Source: Streptomyces sp. SM1
GTDB taxonomy: Bacteria > Actinomycetota > Actinomycetes > Streptomycetales > Streptomycetaceae
Direction: 5' to 3'
Length of the DNA stretch: 44,329 nucleotides
Assembly (NCBI RefSeq): GCF_002910825.1
Contig: NZ_NEUB01000802.1
Location: forward strand, 1 to 44,329
A model generated the notes under the pieces. That model worked only from the letters and a program-made list of their open reading frames with translations. It did no database searches and was not told the origin of the DNA. Position numbers and translations under genes: made by a program. Below are positions 1 to 7,877 of this stretch, in pieces; position 1 is the first letter of the stretch, and each line of letters starts with the position of its first letter.

Positions 1-56
1 TAATGGTGGAGTCGGGTATTGGAACTCACCGAATGCCTAGCCCTCACGGGCTGAGA

Positions 57-536
57 TCACGTGTAGAAGAAGAAGCGGTCGAACCAGCTCCTGGCGTGAG
101 AGCGGAGCTCCAACGCGCCGTCGTAGTCGGCCCAAGTCAAGTGTTCGGGGACGGTGACGTATCCGAGTTCGCTGAGTATCCCGATGAGACGGCTGAGGTC
201 GGTGGAATCGAGCAGGTAACTGGTCTCCTCCTCGTCGTAGCTCATGGGGTTGCCGAGAGTGACGATAGCCAGATCACCGAAGTTGCTGACGATTACCGTG
301 ATGAAGTCGGCACTCGCTGTGGCCGCGACGGGGATAGTGATCCTTCCGTGGTAGCTGGCCTCCTGAACGTCCCGTTCGACAGTGCAGGTGCAGGCGAACT
401 CCCTGTCGATGTCGGCAGCAAGCTTGTTGAACCGCGTTCGGGTAGCAGATCGGTCGAAGTTGCGCGGGAACTCCGCGTCTCCGGAGGTGTCGAGCTTCCT
501 CAGGAGGGTCCAAAGGTGCTGCTGGTCGGTGGTCAT
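57..536 (-). CDS. Hypothetical protein, last gene of recombinase operon
   Basis: This encodes a 159-aa protein of unknown function. I chose the ATG at 536 because it overlaps the stop of the upstream zinc-ribbon gene as ATGA, the pattern of translational coupling; an in-frame start at 626 would lie inside that gene. The protein is soluble and acidic, with no signal peptide or membrane segment. The middle (about residues 55-100) is rich in beta-strand-like sequence and the C-terminus is aromatic (WFDRFFFYT). I recognise no family. Its place at the end of the recombinase operon suggests it belongs to the element, either as an accessory transposition factor or as the first cargo gene. Confidence 0.75.
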   Translation of the reverse strand: MTTDQQHLWTLLRKLDTSGDAEFPRNFDRSATRTRFNKLAADIDREFACTCTVERDVQEASYHGRITIPVAATASADFITVIVSNFGDLAIVTLGNPMSYDEEETSYLLDSTDLSRLIGILSELGYVTVPEHLTWADYDGALELRSHARSWFDRFFFYT

Positions 537-2974
537 CGTCCGTTCCTGATCGGGTCGGGTTGGCTGTTCCGGCGGCTGACCTCGGCTGCGTAGGCGCCCC
601 AGTCTCCGGCGGCGGCTCGTTGCCATTTGACGGCGACGGTGATGTCGATGCCGAGAGTGCGGGCGAGGACCGCGGCGGGCAGCTCGGTGGCGAGTTGGAA
701 CAGGGCAGTTGAGCGGGTCTCGGCGAGCCGGATGCCGAGTTTGCGGAGTCGTTCGCCCATGGCCCAGACGCTGATCGGGCGCCCGGGCTGACCGCCGGGG
801 AAGAGCCAGGGGGAATCCGTCCGGGCGAGAACGGCATGGCTGCGGCGGACCGCGACCTGGTGGAGGGCGAGTTCAGCGACGGGTGCGGGCAGCTCGACGG
901 GGACGGCGCCGAGGCGGAGATGGACGGCTCCGTCGGTCTCCTCGATGTGGTCGACGGTGAGACGGGAGATCGCCGCGGGCCACTGGGCATAGAGGAGCAA
1001 CAGCAGGCCGGCGAATCGGTCTTCGGACTTGAGGGTGTCGTCGTGCAGCAGACGGCGAGCGGTGGCCCAGCGGGCCTCGTCGTCCATTGCCTGGGACGGG
1101 CCGTTCCATCGGACGGCCGGGAAGCTGAGATCGCGGGCGATCTTCTGGGCGAGAGCCCAGCGCACGAAGTGGCCCGCCTCCCGGCGGTGACGGACATCGT
1201 CGCTGGTCATCCAGCGTTCGAGGTCGGCCTGACGGCAGGTCACAAGTGTCAGGCCCTGGACCTCGATCCAGTTGAGGAGATGGATGGCTGCCCGCAGATG
1301 CTGGCGGACGACGGTGAGCTGGGTGTGCGTGATGTCGTTGCCGCGGCTGCGGCGGCGGAGCCGTCGCAGGAGATGCCAGGTCGCGTACCGGTGCAGGATT
1401 TTCCGTCCCTCGGCAGTGGCGTGGGAGGTGACGAGATCGTTCACGTGCCGTTCCAGGCGGACCATCTGCTCGTCCCGCTGGGGCAGCGTGCCGGTGGCCA
1501 CGAGCACGCTGCGGAGGTGCTCGACGACCTTGCCCGCCGGGAGTTCGTCCAGGGCCTCGTGTGTCAGGGGCCGATGGCCGGAGCCGAGATCGGACAGGAC
1601 GGTGGAGACGATGCCACCGGCCAGCCAGCGCATCGCCGTGCCGACCCGTTCCGTCTTGGCCAGGGCGTCGTTGAGGGCCTGCAGCTTCGGGGGTATGGAG
1701 CCCGAGTCGTCGGCGAGAAGCTCGTGGAGCCGCTGCTTGAGAATGCAACGACGACATGGCCCCGGTGAACGCAGCCGCTCGGCCTGCCCGCAGGTGGGGC
1801 AGGGGTGCCAGAGCTCGGCGTCCGGCTTGGTGCAGGGGCCGCAGACCGGAGCGTCCGCGGTGCCGGAATGGATGCCACGGACGCGTCCGCAGGTGGTGCA
1901 GCGGGCTTGGCGCTGGAAGCAGCCGCGACAGCGGGGCAGGCCGGTGAGCTTCGAGTGGTTGCCGGGAGCGGTGAGGCCGCAGATGGAGCAGACCAGGACC
2001 GGCAGGGGGCAGCAGTTGGGGCAGAGCGGGCCCTCGGCGGTGCGCGTGTGTACTCGCCGCCGTTCCTTGCATCCGATGCAGACCTCGGCGTTCGCAGGGT
2101 CGGTGACCAGGCAGTTCGGACACAGCGGTCGCCCTTGCTCGTCGCGGGTGGCCGGCTCGCGTCGGGCTCCGCAGCGTACGCATTCTTCGATGCGGGACTT
2201 GGCGATGCAGTTGCGGCAGACCCGCTGCCCGTCGAGCGGCTTGTCGATGCGAACCACTCGGTGGCAACGAGGGCAGGACGGCCGGACGATCCCGGCGACA
2301 CCGGCCTCGTGCAGAAGGTCGATGAACCTCAAGATGGCGCGGTGCGGGGCGATATGGGCCTCGCCGGTCAGCAGGCGGGGGTTCTCCTCCAGGGCCCAGA
2401 CCACTCGCTGGCGATAGTGGGGACGGTGGGGCGCCGACCGGCGCAGAGCCTCGGCGACCACGTCGGGGTCGGCGCCCGGGGCGATCGTGTTGATCACCGT
2501 GTGGACGACCGTGGCCGGGTCGCGGTCATCGTGGTCGGGACACATCGAACAGCGGGGCAGGCCCTTGCGGTCCCGGAAGGTGACGCGCCGGGTGTTGCCG
2601 CAGGCGGCGCACTCGGTGGTCTCCTTGATGCAGACCGAGCAGTACCAGTCCTGGCCCTGCCGCTGGAGGCTTCGCAGCCCCTTCCCACAGTCCGCGCAGA
2701 CCGGTGGCGAGATCGCCGAGGCGCCGGCCCTGCGAAGGGCGATGAGGAGATCGCCGACGGCCCGTGGCGCCGGGGACCGGCCATCGGTCAGAGCGGCGGG
2801 GCGCGTCGCCAGGAACTTGGCCAGGTTCCGTGACTTCGCGCGGCCGCCCGCGATCGCGGTGACCACGGTCCGGATGGTCTCGGAGCCGAGTTCGCTCTCG
2901 GCATCCGCGACCAGGTCCGTGATCAGGCCGATCGGGTCCGTGACGGAGCGGTCGAGAGAGCCGGTGGTAGTCAC
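533..2974 (-). CDS. Zinc-ribbon array fused to degenerate tyrosine-recombinase-like domain
   Basis: This 813-aa protein starts at an ATG overlapping the stop of the HTH gene (ATGA). Residues about 93-400 hold 16 CxxC motifs (CADC, CSVC, CAAC, CSMC, CPRC, CRNC and ten more), enough for about eight zinc ribbons. Residues about 455-800 are helical and look like a tyrosine-recombinase core-binding plus catalytic domain: an arginine in SRLTVDHI fits box I, and a segment with LFPGG and a following helix pair fits box II. The HxxR motif and nucleophilic tyrosine are absent there (the tyrosine position reads VKWQRAA), so it is probably not an active recombinase. I infer a structural or DNA-targeting subunit for the three active recombinases. 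The fold call for the C-terminal half is by pattern only. Confidence 0.75.
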   Translation of the reverse strand: MTTTGSLDRSVTDPIGLITDLVADAESELGSETIRTVVTAIAGGRAKSRNLAKFLATRPAALTDGRSPAPRAVGDLLIALRRAGASAISPPVCADCGKGLRSLQRQGQDWYCSVCIKETTECAACGNTRRVTFRDRKGLPRCSMCPDHDDRDPATVVHTVINTIAPGADPDVVAEALRRSAPHRPHYRQRVVWALEENPRLLTGEAHIAPHRAILRFIDLLHEAGVAGIVRPSCPRCHRVVRIDKPLDGQRVCRNCIAKSRIEECVRCGARREPATRDEQGRPLCPNCLVTDPANAEVCIGCKERRRVHTRTAEGPLCPNCCPLPVLVCSICGLTAPGNHSKLTGLPRCRGCFQRQARCTTCGRVRGIHSGTADAPVCGPCTKPDAELWHPCPTCGQAERLRSPGPCRRCILKQRLHELLADDSGSIPPKLQALNDALAKTERVGTAMRWLAGGIVSTVLSDLGSGHRPLTHEALDELPAGKVVEHLRSVLVATGTLPQRDEQMVRLERHVNDLVTSHATAEGRKILHRYATWHLLRRLRRRSRGNDITHTQLTVVRQHLRAAIHLLNWIEVQGLTLVTCRQADLERWMTSDDVRHRREAGHFVRWALAQKIARDLSFPAVRWNGPSQAMDDEARWATARRLLHDDTLKSEDRFAGLLLLLYAQWPAAISRLTVDHIEETDGAVHLRLGAVPVELPAPVAELALHQVAVRRSHAVLARTDSPWLFPGGQPGRPISVWAMGERLRKLGIRLAETRSTALFQLATELPAAVLARTLGIDITVAVKWQRAAAGDWGAYAAEVSRRNSQPDPIRNGR

Positions 2975-3321
2975 GGCCGGTCAATACCCTTGATCCGGGC
3001 TCGCTTTGGCCGCAGTCCGCCGAGCCCTTCCGTGTCGGGGGCCGTGCCGCCGGCGGCGGCCTTCTTCGGCTTCTTCACGGCTCCGGCCACCGCTATGGGC
3101 TCGATGAGGTCGTCCATGGTGCAGTCCAGGATGTCGAGCAGGGCCATGAGGATCTTCAGGCTCAGTCGCTCCGGTCGCTCGACGACGAGCCGGTAGACCT
3201 GGCTGGAGGACAGCGTGATACCGCGCTCGGCGAGCGGCGGGATGAGGTCGGTGGTGGAGAACATCCCGCGGTCGGCCATGACTTTGCGCAGGTGCCAGTG
3301 GTAATCAAGCTTGGCGGCCAT
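2971..3321 (-). CDS. Small Cro/C1-type HTH protein
   Basis: This encodes a 116-aa protein. Residues about 20-75 contain a helix-turn-helix of the Cro/C1 class (TTDLIPPLAERG, then SSSQVYRLV, then LKILMALLDILD and a short DDLI turn). The tail after residue 80 is basic and Ala/Lys/Arg-rich (KKPKKAAAGG), which could bind DNA non-specifically. The start lies 16 bp after the third recombinase, and the stop overlaps the zinc-ribbon gene as ATGA, so it sits in the middle of the operon. It may repress the operon or act as a recombination directionality factor, as small HTH proteins in integrative elements do. The function is inferred from fold and context. Confidence 0.85.
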   Translation of the reverse strand: MAAKLDYHWHLRKVMADRGMFSTTDLIPPLAERGITLSSSQVYRLVVERPERLSLKILMALLDILDCTMDDLIEPIAVAGAVKKPKKAAAGGTAPDTEGLGGLRPKRARIKGIDRP

Positions 3322-3337
3322 CGCCGGGTCCCTCCTG

Positions 3338-4441
3338 TCAGACCCCGGTGAACGCCGGGGCCAGTGCCTTGTGCAGGGAAGTGTTCATGAAGTCGTCGCT
3401 GACGTGCGTGTAGATGGCCAGGGAGCTGTCGCTCTCGTGGCCGACCTGCTGCTGGATGAAGCGGCGGTCCACCCCGTCCTCGGTCAGATGCGTGACGTAC
3501 GAATGCCGCAAGGAGTGCGGGACCAGCTCTTTCGGCAGGCCCAGGGCGTCGCGGTATGCCTCGAACCGGTCGTTGATCGAGCCGGGCCGCAGGCGTCCAC
3601 CACGTTCGGTGATCCACAGAGCGGGGTGGTCGGGGAATCCGAAGCGCGGACGGACGTTCTCGACGTAGTCGGCAACTGCCTCGACGGCCCAGTCCATCAC
3701 CGACAAGACGTTCCGGCGCCGGGGCGGCTGGCCCTTCTTGGCCTTGCCGTAGCGGACGTTGAGCGTGCCGTACCGGCCGAACTGCCGGGCCTGCGGGTTG
3801 CGCCCGAAGTCGACCACGTCGAGCTTGGAGGTCTCGGTCCGGCGAAGTCCCCACCCGTAGATCACCTTGAAGAGGGTGGCGTCACGGTAGGCCGCCAGGG
3901 CGCCCTTGCGTCTCGCCCGCAGGGCTCGTTCGACTTGGTCGTCGGCGTAGTCGAGGAAGAGCTGCAGCTGTTCCCGGGTGAAGGGCTTGGCCTCCGGGTC
4001 GCCCTCGTAATCGTTGAGGTGGGCAATGGTGTTCCACTCGTGACAGACCGCCACCGGGAAGGTGCCGAAGGCTTCCTCGCAGGCAGGGCCCCATCCGTAG
4101 CGGCTATCGATGAGGAACTCGCTGAACAGCCGCACGGTGCCCTGGTAGCTGCGGATCGTCGACGGTGCCAGGTGCTTCTCACTGGTCAATGAGACCGACC
4201 ACTCGTCCACGTGGGCCGGCGTCCACTGCCACGGGTAGTCGTTCGCGAACTCCAGGAACCGGCGTATGAGTCGTTCCCGCGGATCGATCGTGTCGTCCTT
4301 CAACCCCCGCGACTTCTGCTGAGCACGCCAGCCCCTCAGCATCGCGTCGAACATCGCGTCCTCAGGACGCAGTTGGACCACCCCGGAGACGAGCTCCAGT
4401 TGAGCCGCCCCGGCCAGGGCCACCTTGCGCTGATGCACCAC
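3338..4441 (-). CDS. Tyrosine recombinase (third of the trio)
   Basis: This 367-aa site-specific recombinase has an intact active site. Residues about 30-145 form the SAM-like core-binding domain. The catalytic domain shows R200 (GLRRTE), a basic beta-hairpin with K235/K236, H309-x-x-R312 (HSLR), H335 (GHES) and nucleophile Y344 (AIYTHV). The start is the first of two GTG codons at 4441, preceded by a possible Shine-Dalgarno AAGGGA that lies in a perfect hairpin arm. The family cuts and rejoins DNA through a 3'-phosphotyrosine. It is 65 bp downstream of the 703-aa recombinase and 16 bp upstream of the HTH gene. It probably acts with the other two recombinases on the element ends. Confidence 0.93.
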   Translation of the reverse strand: MVHQRKVALAGAAQLELVSGVVQLRPEDAMFDAMLRGWRAQQKSRGLKDDTIDPRERLIRRFLEFANDYPWQWTPAHVDEWSVSLTSEKHLAPSTIRSYQGTVRLFSEFLIDSRYGWGPACEEAFGTFPVAVCHEWNTIAHLNDYEGDPEAKPFTREQLQLFLDYADDQVERALRARRKGALAAYRDATLFKVIYGWGLRRTETSKLDVVDFGRNPQARQFGRYGTLNVRYGKAKKGQPPRRRNVLSVMDWAVEAVADYVENVRPRFGFPDHPALWITERGGRLRPGSINDRFEAYRDALGLPKELVPHSLRHSYVTHLTEDGVDRRFIQQQVGHESDSSLAIYTHVSDDFMNTSLHKALAPAFTGV

Positions 4442-4449
4442 TCCAGACC

Positions 4450-4486
4450 ATCCCTTCTGGAGGGAGGATCATGCATCAGAAGGGAT
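4450..4486 (-). promoter_or_regulatory. Inverted repeat that could mask the RBS of the third recombinase
   Basis: The 65-bp gap between two recombinase genes holds a perfect 10-bp inverted repeat: ATCCCTTCTG at 4450-4459 and CAGAAGGGAT at 4477-4486, with a 17-nt spacer. A second dyad overlaps it: CTGATGCA at 4430-4437 and TGCATCAG at 4472-4479. In the minus-strand transcript the purine-rich AAGGGA that could serve as Shine-Dalgarno for the gene starting at 4441 is in one hairpin arm and its complement is in the other. The pair could act as a translational switch or as an operator for the HTH protein encoded downstream. Confidence 0.55.
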
Positions 4487-4506
4487 ACGATCGGCAACAT
4501 GCCTGG

Positions 4507-6618
4507 TCAGGCAGCTAGGTCGTAGTAGCCTCGGAGTCCTTCAAGCTCTCGCCGTGACCTGGCGACCTGCGACTTCTCGCCCGTCTGATGCAATTCCCGA
4601 GGGTTGTAGTAACCCATCGTGGTGTCCACCGAACGGTGATCCATCAGATCGCGCAGTACGTCGGGGCGCACCCCCGCGTCGGCGTGGCGTTGTGCGTAGG
4701 AGTGCCGGAACGCATACGGAAAGACTCCCGCGGTGTCGTAGGGCATCGGGGCGCCGTCGCGATCGAGGTTCCCTGAGTGGAGGGGCGGCAGGGCGTCGAC
4801 CCAGGCTCGGATCGCCCTGGCCAAGTTGCCGGATACCAGGTGCGGCACGCCGGTATCGGCGGAGATCGCCGGAAACAGATAGGTACGGCTGCGGGGCGGC
4901 AGGTCCAGGTGCTCGCGCCGCCGGATCCAGCGCTGGATCGCACTGGCGGTGTCGGTGGTGATCGGCAGGCGGCGGCGGTAGCGCTTCTTCTTGTGGTTGT
5001 CCCAGATCAGCGTGACGTCGTCGCCGTCGATCTCCAGGTAGCTGGCCTTGAGCGAGCACACCTCGATGGGGCGGCGCCCGGTGTCACGTAGCACCACGTA
5101 AGCGGTCTGGAACATCAGTTGCACATCGGCGGGTGCCATCTGGCCGTAAGGGAAGCCGACACCGAGAGTGTTCACGTGCGCGTCGAGCTGAGCGATGACC
5201 GGCTCAGGGATGGCCTTGCCGGCCTCCCCGTCGTCGCGTTCCTCGGTGGGGATCATGTGCGACTGGTGGCGGGCGAAACCGCCGGCCAACTCCTCCAGCA
5301 GCCCGGCCTTGCGGCCGAAGTCCAGCAGCTGGAAGAACTTCGTCAAAAGGTCACGGCGGACGGTGAAGGCGTAGCGTTCGCCGTCCGGTTTGCGGGCGTC
5401 CTTGAATGCATCGACCACCGCATCCATGTCGGCGAACGTCAGACCGGCCGGGTCATGCCCGCCGCCCGGGCGCGTGTGCAGCGCCACCGAGGCACGCAGG
5501 CAAGAGTCCAGGGTGCGGCGGAGCACAAACGTGTCCGGGTCCATGGCCCGTGCCCACTCCAGCGTCGCGTGGCGCAGCCACGGCTGGGCGATCTTCGTGA
5601 AGTCGATCGTGCCCTGGTTGTAGCGGCGTCCGGAGCGGCTGTAGCGCGAGGCCAGCTTGGCGCTGACTGCGTCCCACACCTCGCCGTCGCGCGGGCCGTG
5701 CCCCAGGGCCTGCTCGTATCCGGCCCTTGTGTGCCGGAAGAACTCCTTGACGTGCGCACGGGTGTTGTTCGACGCCCGCTCCACCAGTACCAAAGCGTCC
5801 GCCCGGTCGATAAGCAGCAGACTCTCGATGCCTACAAGCGTGCGCGCCATGTGGCGTACGCACTGTGTGTCCAGCTTCGCGCCGCGCGCATCACGCTGCT
5901 GCAGCGCGTACAAGAACTCCAAGCGCACCAGCTCGCCGAGAGGGCGCAGCGAGAACTGATGCTGCAGCAAGAACGGGATCTGTCCCTCCGCCCAGAACGC
6001 TGCGTCCGACCCCGCCTCCCCACGCCGGGCGGCCGCCGCCCGAGCCCGGTGATGGTACGCGCACAGAATCCGACGCGGCGCCGCCGCACTGCCGCACCCC
6101 GGCACCGCGCAGGCAGGGACCTGGTCCTCGATAGGCACCACGGACTCCGCCGCCCAAGCTGTGAGCTCCGCACCGGTGAAGGTCAGCTGCCCGGAGTGCT
6201 TGCGCCAGCCCTGGTAGTGGACGATGCACAGCCCCCGCGAGGAGGCCGGGTAGCCGCAACGGCGCCCCGCGCGCTGAACCGCGCAGCGAGCCGGATCCTG
6301 CCCGCCGGCGACGGCCAAACGCGCCGGAACATAGACGGCGGCGAACTCCTCAGCCGACTGGCCGCCGGCCTTCATCTGCTGGGCGCACCGAAAGCAGAAG
6401 CTGTTGGTGTGCACCACCGTGGAACAGGCCAGGGTCCGGCAGGAGTAGGCGCGGGTGCGCGGGTTGTCCACATCGCCGGTGAACAGCAGCGACTGCCCGT
6501 CCCACTCCCCAGGCCGCCAGTCGGCCTCAACGGCGCTGCGCAGCCAGCGTTTCCACGCCTGCAGATCGATGCCCTCCGGGCCGCTCGCGACCGGCTCCGG
6601 GACGACGGCCAGCGTCAT
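4507..6618 (-). CDS. Large tyrosine recombinase with N-terminal cysteine clusters (TnpB-like)
   Basis: This 703-aa protein has an N-terminal region of Cys/His clusters (C60, C65, C75, C78; C112, C121, C131, H134; C170, C175, C186, H189), then a long helical region, then a recombinase catalytic domain. Visible active-site residues are R516 (TGRRPIE), lysines 543-545, R638 in YAFRHSY, H661 (MDHRS) and Y670 or Y671 (MGYYNP). The first histidine of HxxR is replaced by Y635. Size and order, directly after a ~390-aa recombinase with ATGA overlap at 6615-6618, match TnpB of Tn554-type elements, as known from that family. It is probably the second subunit of the transposition complex. Confidence 0.88.
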   Translation of the reverse strand: MTLAVVPEPVASGPEGIDLQAWKRWLRSAVEADWRPGEWDGQSLLFTGDVDNPRTRAYSCRTLACSTVVHTNSFCFRCAQQMKAGGQSAEEFAAVYVPARLAVAGGQDPARCAVQRAGRRCGYPASSRGLCIVHYQGWRKHSGQLTFTGAELTAWAAESVVPIEDQVPACAVPGCGSAAAPRRILCAYHHRARAAAARRGEAGSDAAFWAEGQIPFLLQHQFSLRPLGELVRLEFLYALQQRDARGAKLDTQCVRHMARTLVGIESLLLIDRADALVLVERASNNTRAHVKEFFRHTRAGYEQALGHGPRDGEVWDAVSAKLASRYSRSGRRYNQGTIDFTKIAQPWLRHATLEWARAMDPDTFVLRRTLDSCLRASVALHTRPGGGHDPAGLTFADMDAVVDAFKDARKPDGERYAFTVRRDLLTKFFQLLDFGRKAGLLEELAGGFARHQSHMIPTEERDDGEAGKAIPEPVIAQLDAHVNTLGVGFPYGQMAPADVQLMFQTAYVVLRDTGRRPIEVCSLKASYLEIDGDDVTLIWDNHKKKRYRRRLPITTDTASAIQRWIRRREHLDLPPRSRTYLFPAISADTGVPHLVSGNLARAIRAWVDALPPLHSGNLDRDGAPMPYDTAGVFPYAFRHSYAQRHADAGVRPDVLRDLMDHRSVDTTMGYYNPRELHQTGEKSQVARSRRELEGLRGYYDLAA

Positions 6619-7781
6619 GCCTGAACCTTCCGGCCGGCTGCGACCCGCGTCACGGCGTCCCGAAGCTCCTCATCACCGGCGTGCAGATACACATCCAGTG
6701 ACGACGCCGAGGCGTGGCCGAGGAGCCGCTGCACCACATCGCGGTCGACGCCCGCGCGGATCCAGCGGGTGGCCGCGGAATGCCGCAACATGTGCGGGCG
6801 GGCCTCGAACCCCACCCGCCGCGCGAGCCGGTCCAACATGTCCTTCGCGGCCACATACGTCATCGGCCGGCCCCGCCGCCCCGCATACAGGTTCACGAAC
6901 ACGCTGTCGCTGTCCACCTCACCCGGCAACTGCGCGGCCCGCTCATGCAGGTACTCCGCGTACCCGTCGACCAGGTCCTCGGTCACCGGGATCCACCGCG
7001 AGAAACGGGACTTGGCCAGCGCCCCGTTGGTATTCAGCCTGCGCCGAACATGCACGTGCGGCCCCGCCACCTGGCAGCCCAGCATCGAGGAGTTCGACAG
7101 CAAGTGCATGTCCTGCCGGTGCAGCCCCAACGCCTCACCGATCCGCATCCCGGTGCAGGCCAGCAGCGACACCAAGAAGCGGTCCCGGCCCCGAACGGCG
7201 GCCGCCCGGAGCTGTTGGATCTGCTCATCCGACAGCCACTGCGGGCCTTCCACCGCTGCGGCATACTTCAGCATCCGTGCCCGGACGTTGCGGAACTGGC
7301 CCTGTTCCCCCGGGTCGAATCCAGACGGCAGATACACGAGATACCGCGGCTCCGTCAACGACGCCGCCACCTCGACCGGCACCCAGCCCTGCCGGCTCCC
7401 GAACCGCAGGAACTCGCACACCGCAGTCATCACCGCGTTCGCCGTCGCCTCGGTACGAAACCGGGGCACTCCGCCGCCGTCACGCCCACGCGTCGGCAGC
7501 GGCTCCGCCACCAGCCATCGCAGGAACCGAGCCAGATCAAGCAGCCCCGGGCGGGCCCAGTCCACACCACTCGCCTCGCACCACGACAGGTAAACCGCCA
7601 CACGGCCGGCGTACATCCGCTCGGTGTTCGACGACCGGCCCCGCGCCCGCAGCCCCGCCAAGAACGCACACGACTCCTCGTGCAGCGAGAACCCACCATC
7701 CACAACAACCCAGGCTATGGACCCATCCACCGGCCTCAGCGCCCTCTCGGCGCGATACCCACCCATCATGATCACGAACAT
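6615..7781 (-). CDS. Tyrosine recombinase (TnpA-like), first gene of the element operon
   Basis: This 388-aa recombinase has all catalytic residues: R213 (TGMRIGE), K257 in the beta-hairpin, H330-x-x-R333 (HMLR), H356 (LLGHAS) and Y365 (DVYLHAG). Residues about 35-145 form the core-binding domain. The start is the ATG at 7781; a second in-frame ATG follows a few codons later (MFVIMM), so the true start may be slightly downstream. It is the first gene after the element's right end, about 90 bp from the junction with the ABC exporter gene, and overlaps the next recombinase as ATGA. By position and size it matches TnpA of Tn554-type transposons. Confidence 0.93.
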   Translation of the reverse strand: MFVIMMGGYRAERALRPVDGSIAWVVVDGGFSLHEESCAFLAGLRARGRSSNTERMYAGRVAVYLSWCEASGVDWARPGLLDLARFLRWLVAEPLPTRGRDGGGVPRFRTEATANAVMTAVCEFLRFGSRQGWVPVEVAASLTEPRYLVYLPSGFDPGEQGQFRNVRARMLKYAAAVEGPQWLSDEQIQQLRAAAVRGRDRFLVSLLACTGMRIGEALGLHRQDMHLLSNSSMLGCQVAGPHVHVRRRLNTNGALAKSRFSRWIPVTEDLVDGYAEYLHERAAQLPGEVDSDSVFVNLYAGRRGRPMTYVAAKDMLDRLARRVGFEARPHMLRHSAATRWIRAGVDRDVVQRLLGHASASSLDVYLHAGDEELRDAVTRVAAGRKVQA

Positions 7782-7877
7782 ACCTAACGTCCCTACAACT
7801 CTCGGATACTTCTCACGAGGCAGACGGTCAGGGTCAAGGACTCATGTCCCTGCCGGACTGCAGGAGCTATAGATATC
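7782..7877. other. Right terminus of the transposon and junction with the exporter gene
   Basis: This 96-bp stretch lies between the first recombinase start and the exporter codons for LD. It should contain the element end, recombinase-binding sites and the operon promoter. It has a small dyad GGACTCATGTCC (7838-7849) inside a looser CAGGG...CCCTG arrangement, and a closely spaced ggtcagggtca repeat. The junction itself is at or next to the palindromic hexamer GATATC (7872-7877). I see no long terminal inverted repeat, as expected for tyrosine-recombinase transposons. Confidence 0.5.

Larger units (their letters stand above)
1..7877. mobile_element. Tn554-like / recombinase-trio transposon, left end outside window
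   Basis: Six minus-strand genes form one operon from 7781 to 57: three tyrosine recombinases, an HTH protein, a zinc-ribbon pseudo-recombinase and a small unknown. The right boundary is inferred because the ABC exporter gene reading leftward from 9563 loses similarity to its family just after the codons for LDEPTAALD, at a GATATC hexamer (7872-7877). Tn554-type elements carry two adjacent recombinases of about 360 and 630 aa plus a small helper; RIT elements carry three. This element has three recombinases plus a Zn-ribbon/HTH pair, so it matches neither description exactly. The left end and any cargo lie before position 1. Boundary accuracy is a few bases at the right end and unknown at the left. 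Confidence 0.7.

Noticed and set aside
5119..6624. Long plus-strand open frame (501 codons) opposite the 703-aa recombinase
   Set aside because: The minus strand carries clear recombinase and Cys-cluster motifs; the plus frame has no motif and no ribosome site, and is a high-GC shadow.
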